Part shown: piece by piece, positions 6,201 through 10,813 of the stretch | Numbering within the stretch: the stretch's first letter is position 1 | How the letters are laid out: each line of letters opens with the position of its first letter | NCBI GenBank assembly: GCA_023667165.1 | Contig: JAMPAO010000089.1 | Span: 1 to 10,813, forward strand | Length of the DNA stretch: 10,813 nt | From: Ruminococcus sp. | Lineage (GTDB): Bacteria; Bacillota; Clostridia; Oscillospirales; Ruminococcaceae | Direction: 5' to 3' | The notes under the pieces: generated by a model | The model's database searches: none | Told to the model about the DNA's origin: nothing | The model's input: the letters and a program-made list of their open reading frames with translations, nothing else | Position numbers and translations under genes: made by a program

Positions 6201-9200
6201 TATTTGCGGCAGGATAGAGCTTTCTGAAATCCCTGCCAAACTGCTCGGTGAGAGAATTGGGTACTGCAAACAAAGATTTGCTGTGAAGTCCCAGACGTTT
6301 TCCCTCCATTGCTACGGTGATCATTTCAAACGTCTTGCCCCCGCCCACTGCGTGAGCAAGCAGTGTATTGCCGCCGTATAACGCCCTTGCCACGGCATTT
6401 TTCTGATGTTCTTTCAAAGTAATATCCGTGTTCATACCGATAAATGAAAGGTGCGAACCGTCATACTCACGGTGACGGATAGAATTGAATATCTCATTGT
6501 ACCTTTCAACCAGATCGGCACGTCTGTCGGGGTCTTTGAATATCCAGTCAAGCCATTCATTTTCAATGCGCCTTACACAAGTCTGAACAGCCTTGGTCTC
6601 CTCACGGTTTGTGACCTTTATGTAATTGCCCTTGCTGTCCCGCATTTCGTTTCCCTGTTCATCAAGCTTTATGTCCTTGACGGTCAAGTCCTCGTGATTA
6701 AGAATGCCCTCCAAAATATCATAAGCATTTTTACGCCTTGTTCCGAAATCGTGAGTAGATGTGTAACCCGTCTTATCGCTTTTTGCCATTCCCTCGATCT
6801 TCCATCGTCCGGAAGCCTTGCTGTAATGGACTTCAATATTGCTTCTCCAGCCGGGATTGAATTTTGCCTTGATAAACTGCTCAACATATTTCGGAGCGAC
6901 CCAGTGAGAACCGAGTTTTACCGTAATGTCCTTTGCCTCTATCTTCTTAGGCATAGCAGCTTCAAGTGCTTCCCTGTGCTTGGAAACGTCCATACCTTCG
7001 GGAGCGTAGTTTAGCTCACGGAGCTTTGTGCGAATATTTCCGGTTAAATATTCGTCTGCCGTAACATACTCCTCTTCCTGCTGCGGAAGTCTGAAAATCT
7101 GACCTTCAAGCTCCCGTATAAGCTCGTCCTTACCGTGTCCGCAAAGTTCCGTCATATAGTCAAAATCCACTTTTGCCTTTTCCGCCACAGACAGTATGAG
7201 CGCTTCCTCCGCCGTATCAACGTGTGTAACGAGCATATTCGGCTTTACGGTGTCGTGACTGAAAACAGCCGCTTTTGTGTAGTTACCCTCCTTGTCCTTT
7301 TCTTCAAGCGCCGTAAGCAGGTTATATCCGTCATCGCCTTTGAGAATACGGGTGTTTTTCTTATCGTCAAAATGTCCGTACTTTGCGGCAAATGCGTCAT
7401 ACCGGGCATTCAGATCACTTCTGCTTAACGCAATATCACCGTCAAGAGAATGATCGGCATTGTTAAGCTGCAAGTCAAGGAGTTCACGGACGTTCTCACG
7501 AATTTCGATCATAGCGATAGCTTTTTTGAGACTTTCGCCTTTAAGATTGACCCTTGTCATATCCTCGGTATCATCACGGAAATACACAGCGCCGTCAACA
7601 GCATAATAGCTGAATATGCGGGAATCGGGCGGTGCGGGAATAACGTCCTCTATCTCTTTGCTCTTCGGCTTCTTTTCGGCGGCTGTATATGTACCCCTGA
7701 TGTTCCCGACTGCCTCGGCAAGCTGTTCCTTGAGGTCTTTTCCGGGAATAGGCTCACAGCTTGTATTGCCCTGCTGCGTACCGTACATCTTGTTGCCCTC
7801 CACTATTTTTCCCAAAACCATTTCTGGGTGCTGCACGAAATAATTATTCACAAGCAGACCGTTCTCCGTTTCGGCACGACTGAGCCATTCCACCTCTGCG
7901 GGATCTATCTCTATCGGACGTTCACGCTTTTGGAAAAAGAGAATATCCGAAGTGACTTCCGTCCCTGCATTTGCCTTGAAAGCGTTATTGGGCAGACGGA
8001 CAGCGCCGAGAAGTTCCGCCCTCTGCGCGATATACTTACGCATATCGGAATTTTCCTTGTCCATAGTTCCCTTTGAGGTAACTACCGCAACAATACCGCC
8101 GGGGCGGACCTTATCAATGGACTTTGCTATAAAATAGTCGTGAATGAGGAATTTGTGCTTGTTGTAATCCTTATCGTCAATTTTATAATTTCCGAAAGGG
8201 ACGTTCCCGACGATAACATCAAAGCTGTCGTTCTTGAATTTTGTCTGCTCAAATCCCTTGACCTGAATATCCGCTTTCGGATAAAGCTGCCTTGCAATGC
8301 GTCCCGTAATGCTGTCAAGCTCGGCGCCGTGAAGTTCGCTTCCTCTCATACTTTCCGGCATAGCTCCGAAAAAGTTACCGATACCCATAGCGGGTTCAAG
8401 TATATCTCCCTTTTCAAAGCCGATTTTTGCAAGTCCCCGATAAATGGCATTTATAACCGTGGGAGAAGTGTAATGCGCATTCATAGTGGATCTTCTTGCC
8501 GCAGAATATTCTTCCTCGGTGAGAATTTCTTTCAGTTCCTCATATTCATTAGTCCAGTCCTTGTTTGATGAATCAAAGACCTGCGGGATAGCTCCCCAGC
8601 CCGTATATCTTGAAAGGATTTCCTGCTGTTCGGGAGACGCCGCCTGCGGTCTGAACATATCGGCGGCAAGGCTAAGATTATTGTGTTCGATTGCTTTCAG
8701 AGTTTTTATTGCTTCAATATTTGCCCTGTACCGTGCTTTGGGTGCAGCAGCGCCGAGATTTTCATCGGTGATAACATAATTCTGCCCTCTTTCGCTGTCA
8801 ACAAGATGATCCTTGCTGTTCCAAAATTCGCTGCCGAGTTCGTCCGGCTGTTTTTCGGGCTGCCTTTTCTGCTTGGGCTTGGAAGTAAGGTCGAAAGTTA
8901 CGCTGTGCAGCAGTATTTTTGACTTATCGGGGTCATTCTCGTCATATGTGTAGAGTGTACCGTCCGACTTTTGGGGCGGCTTTTCTTCGGCACTCTTTTC
9001 CGGATGTTCCACCGGAACATCGGCATTGGGAGAAATCCCGGAAATATCCTCTGCGGGTTCGTCCGGTTCTGCTGCCTCACTTACTACGCTGAAATCCTGT
9101 GCGTAAAAGTCCGCAAAGGTCATACGGCTCTGCTCCGCAAAAAGCGTTTCCGAATCGGTGAATGTAATAAGGTTTCCGCTTATATCGGCAACGGTAAGCA

Positions 9201-10813
9201 GACTGTCGTTAATGTCTATCATATCGCCGATCTTGGGCGTGTATTCCGGAGTGTCATTACCTATTATGTAGGTAATATTTCTGTCGTCCATAACGGTTTT
9301 AATATAGTCAATTTCTTCTGCGTCCGCCAAAAAAGTGTTACCGTCCCATTCCGCATAGTACCCGTTCATTTCAAGATGTTCACGAAGTTCGGCAATATCC
9401 CCGCTTATCACAGCAGCCTTTATTGTATTGCGTTTATCTTCTTCAATTTCTTTTTCGGAAACATCGACAGGGCGGGTATATTTTGCGGGGTCAAGGAGAT
9501 TTGCATAAGTCTCATTTTTCTCGACCGAAAAGCCGCCGCTTATGCTCCTGATGGCGCACTGATCCGTGTACCACGGAAGTACCCCTGTTAAAGAGGTAAG
9601 CTCCCATTCCTCGCCGTGCTTGTCAATGAATTTGTCTCCGAGTTTAGGCTCATAAGGCTCGGCTGTTTCCTTTTCGGAAAGAATTTCCGCCTTATCGGTT
9701 TTGGATATTTCGTCAATTTCCTCTCCGTTGAGCCAACGTACAGCCTCGTCTTTAGTTCCGAGATCCTCCGTCCACGCATCGCCCGTCCTATTATCAACGC
9801 CCACCCAACGGTCTCCATCCTGCGCAAGAAAAATATCACGGGGTTCTCTTGTTTCTATGACCTCGCCTATCTTTTCGGGAGTGACAACATTTATATCGGA
9901 CAGAGCGGGTTCGTTTTTTCCGATAGTTTCCTTTTCGTTATCACGGGATATGAGAAAATCCTTATTGAGCATTTTATAGCCGATACTGTCCGCATAATAA
10001 GGCGTATCGCCGTGAAGAACAAGCACATCGCTCGTTGACATACTGCGCCCCGTAAAATCATCGGGGCGGTTAAGATTAAACGCCGCAAATATGCTGTCAA
10101 ATTCGCCCGGTGTATCGTTTACGCCGTAATAATCGGATAAATTTCCCGTATAAACAAGGTCATAATCGGCTATATTCGGATATTCGTCCTCTCTAAGCTC
10201 ATCAAAATGCGCAAAACGCTTGTAATGATAGTCCTCTCCCGATTTTACCTGATAGATACGAAAAATATCTGCCGCATAAAGTTCTTTCATACGGTCAAAT
10301 TCTTCCTCGGTTTTGTTATCTGCCTCATCATAAGCAAATTCGGTAAAAGGCTTGCCCGCCGCTTTGGAAAGAGCCTTTGCAGTTTCCAGAAGATGCTTGT
10401 CGGAAAGAACATCAAACATTTTACGGCTGTCAAAATCGGCAAAGCTGCCGTGAATATCTCTGCCGATTTTGTAAAAGTGAATGTTATTTTCACTCATAAA
10501 ACCGTCCGAGATCGCCGCCGCGGGAGCCGCTATTGCATATTCATCCGACTGCCTGCGTATTCTCCAAAGGCTGTCATTTGAAAATCCGTCGGGGAAATAG
10601 TAGTATGCGGTAAAGGAATCCCTGCCGAGATACTGCGGCATTATTTCTTTGAGTTTATGAAGAGTCTCCGCCGCACCGTTCCACCTGTTTATGCCGCTGA
10701 TATCATCTTCGGAAATGCGTTCCCGCACCTCGTCCATAAACTCATACACGGGCCTGAAATCGCCTACTGCAAGAGCATTTCTCACACGGTTATACGGATG
10801 GCCGTCATATCCC
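3235..10813 (-). CDS. giant polyvalent protein: YodL-like, N6-adenine methylase-like and SF2 helicase (N-terminus outside window)
   Basis: The frame stays open to the right edge. The first possible in-window start is a GTG at 10785, inside an open run 'HPYNRV', so the true N-terminus is probably outside. Numbering here is from that GTG (2,516 residues). A YodL-like domain lies at about 173-280 ('FRIYQVKSGEDYHYKRF', 'NRPDDFTG'). Two small beta modules begin 'YEPKLGD' (378) and 'YTPKIGD' (515). The methylase-like domain (655-955) has the SAM motif 'EPAMGIGNFFG' (797-807) and the catalytic-type motif N-V-P-F (861-864). The helicase (1455-2100) has Walker A GGGKT (1481-1485), DECH (1642-1645), SGTP (1693-1696) and motif VI 'QRDGRIARQGN' (2080-2090). 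Coiled-coil stretches lie near 2155-2215 and 2305-2372. A C-terminal module at about 2390-2500 ('YVQNGDLMCDPRIDF') resembles DUF6908-type domains, a label from memory. Such proteins are carried by conjugative elements and phages; a role in protecting or remodelling incoming DNA is inferred. All helicase motifs are intact. Confidence 0.9.
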   Translation of the reverse strand, partial: GYDGHPYNRVRNALAVGDFRPVYEFMDEVRERISEDDISGINRWNGAAETLHKLKEIMPQYLGRDSFTAYYYFPDGFSNDSLWRIRRQSDEYAIAAPAAAISDGFMSENNIHFYKIGRDIHGSFADFDSRKMFDVLSDKHLLETAKALSKAAGKPFTEFAYDEADNKTEEEFDRMKELYAADIFRIYQVKSGEDYHYKRFAHFDELREDEYPNIADYDLVYTGNLSDYYGVNDTPGEFDSIFAAFNLNRPDDFTGRSMSTSDVLVLHGDTPYYADSIGYKMLNKDFLISRDNEKETIGKNEPALSDINVVTPEKIGEVIETREPRDIFLAQDGDRWVGVDNRTGDAWTEDLGTKDEAVRWLNGEEIDEISKTDKAEILSEKETAEPYEPKLGDKFIDKHGEEWELTSLTGVLPWYTDQCAIRSISGGFSVEKNETYANLLDPAKYTRPVDVSEKEIEEDKRNTIKAAVISGDIAELREHLEMNGYYAEWDGNTFLADAEEIDYIKTVMDDRNITYIIGNDTPEYTPKIGDMIDINDSLLTVADISGNLITFTDSETLFAEQSRMTFADFYAQDFSVVSEAAEPDEPAEDISGISPNADVPVEHPEKSAEEKPPQKSDGTLYTYDENDPDKSKILLHSVTFDLTSKPKQKRQPEKQPDELGSEFWNSKDHLVDSERGQNYVITDENLGAAAPKARYRANIEAIKTLKAIEHNNLSLAADMFRPQAASPEQQEILSRYTGWGAIPQVFDSSNKDWTNEYEELKEILTEEEYSAARRSTMNAHYTSPTVINAIYRGLAKIGFEKGDILEPAMGIGNFFGAMPESMRGSELHGAELDSITGRIARQLYPKADIQVKGFEQTKFKNDSFDVIVGNVPFGNYKIDDKDYNKHKFLIHDYFIAKSIDKVRPGGIVAVVTSKGTMDKENSDMRKYIAQRAELLGAVRLPNNAFKANAGTEVTSDILFFQKRERPIEIDPAEVEWLSRAETENGLLVNNYFVQHPEMVLGKIVEGNKMYGTQQGNTSCEPIPGKDLKEQLAEAVGNIRGTYTAAEKKPKSKEIEDVIPAPPDSRIFSYYAVDGAVYFRDDTEDMTRVNLKGESLKKAIAMIEIRENVRELLDLQLNNADHSLDGDIALSRSDLNARYDAFAAKYGHFDDKKNTRILKGDDGYNLLTALEEKDKEGNYTKAAVFSHDTVKPNMLVTHVDTAEEALILSVAEKAKVDFDYMTELCGHGKDELIRELEGQIFRLPQQEEEYVTADEYLTGNIRTKLRELNYAPEGMDVSKHREALEAAMPKKIEAKDITVKLGSHWVAPKYVEQFIKAKFNPGWRSNIEVHYSKASGRWKIEGMAKSDKTGYTSTHDFGTRRKNAYDILEGILNHEDLTVKDIKLDEQGNEMRDSKGNYIKVTNREETKAVQTCVRRIENEWLDWIFKDPDRRADLVERYNEIFNSIRHREYDGSHLSFIGMNTDITLKEHQKNAVARALYGGNTLLAHAVGGGKTFEMITVAMEGKRLGLHSKSLFAVPNSLTEQFGRDFRKLYPAANILVATKKDFEPKNRKQLFARIATGEWDAVIVGHSQFDRMGISPDRLKGYMEAEIASLRTELEAAQSIDGKKSFSVKEIERTIAKYEKKLKDNDKIAKDSYIDFEQMGFDKLFVDECHMYKNLGTATKMSNVAGITVTGSAKAAEFLMKTRYFDEITGGKGIVAASGTPISNSMTELYTMMRYLQSDLLRECGIDHFDEWAADFGNVVTDYELKPESDGKYQLKTRFAQFTNLPELMGMFKECADIRTADTLDIEKPETKVHDIVAEPSKIQKRLIKSLSKRATKIRDGFVDPKEDNMLVITNDGRKIGLDQRLMIPGCPDEPKSKVNLCINNVFDIWEKTSEKRSTQLIFCDMSTPKQADRQDRFEIYRPKEEGEFECIRRKIGLGKSGTKKAAETFDDVKAYVDKAAADSPEDKLQTGDIAVFRVPAEDGKTIESRAAVFMGGKFVEEDSPGLLEKLYISPVEDMPPKTFNVYDDIKDKLIAKGIPEKEIAFIHDYDTAEKKQGLFGQMNRGEVRVLLGSTAKCGAGMNVQEKLIALHHLDCPLRPSDMQQRDGRIARQGNENPVVDIFRYVTDKSFDAYLYQILENKQKFISQVMTSKTPERVCSDVDEQALDYAEVKSLCAGNPLIKREMELQTLIRDIKSEKNRYNENLYELQDNIRVKYPNEIRQNELYAKHYADDLKKANESEKISDKDGNEMYPLKLGDTVYTCLSEAGDALKNAVVVNMAKMAEGKEVRIGEYRGMELSVMYNDFSKKYQACLKGEKHHYCDIVPNYTAANIRKLDDAIACIQTTAYNLTAKAEQKKSELEQMKADVEKPFAREGELRAALEELEEVHIKLTEFELTDDTAQKDIFERLAEMFPDIMTGDVTYRKYRTDCDAFMPLAVEMQEDILIMEQNYVQNGDLMCDPRIDFRIDYENKRAIPVSYENSGLGKYERFDVDNPTPEVMKQVNDVLSFADNWFDNIEAQGYKPVQGDDEPDLGRDDVSI

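Noticed and set aside
10783..10785. GTG at 10785 as the true start of the giant protein
   Set aside because: The frame is open upstream to the window edge, and I see no convincing ribosome binding site before it, so the gene more likely begins outside the window.

Overview
The window looks like accessory DNA from a low-to-moderate GC Gram-positive gut anaerobe of the Clostridia, most likely a Ruminococcus- or Eubacterium-like member. This rests on AGGAG-type ribosome binding sites, consensus sigma-A promoters, an AgrA/AgrC-type two-component pair, and a giant methylase-helicase protein of the kind carried by Clostridia conjugative elements. No integrase, relaxase or attachment site is visible, so placement inside an integrative conjugative element is an inference.

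Layout, left to right. At 1-36 (minus) the first 12 codons of a gene are visible; they look like the start of a secretion signal. Positions 37-271 are AT-rich and non-coding, but hold a candidate regulator box at 137-167. A strong terminator at 272-301 ends a leftward operon. That operon holds a 14-codon ORF (796-840) with a very good ribosome binding site, followed by a 155-aa GyrI-like ligand-binding-fold protein (322-789). The divergent intergenic region (841-1130) carries a leftward promoter, a second copy of the candidate box (916-946), a near-consensus rightward promoter (955-983), and a 116-bp MITE-like element with a perfect 15-bp hairpin. The element lies between the rightward promoter and the gene it drives. 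Rightward come a LytTR response regulator (1131-1838) and a GHKL sensor kinase (1839-3146), with no gap between them. A bidirectional terminator (3195-3231) separates them from a leftward giant gene (3235 to the right edge, more than 2,500 codons, N-terminus outside the window).

The most interesting unit is the left 3.1 kb. It can be read as a compact signalling module: membrane kinase, LytTR regulator, a tiny aromatic peptide (MDCWYYVFYLIFGE) and a GyrI-like protein. Two matching boxes share 24 of 33 positions and have the same 21-bp half-site spacing. One lies upstream of the peptide operon and one upstream of the signal-peptide-like gene. This suggests a regulon in which the regulator switches on the peptide operon and at least one exported product. 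No AgrB-like processing enzyme or peptide exporter is in the window, so a pheromone role for the peptide is a hypothesis.

The right 7.5 kb encodes one polyvalent protein. In order it has an unassigned N-terminal part, a YodL-like domain, small beta modules, an N6-adenine methylase-like domain, a superfamily 2 (SNF2-like) helicase, coiled coils and a C-terminal accessory domain. Proteins of this build are carried by conjugative elements and phages and are thought to protect or remodel incoming element DNA.
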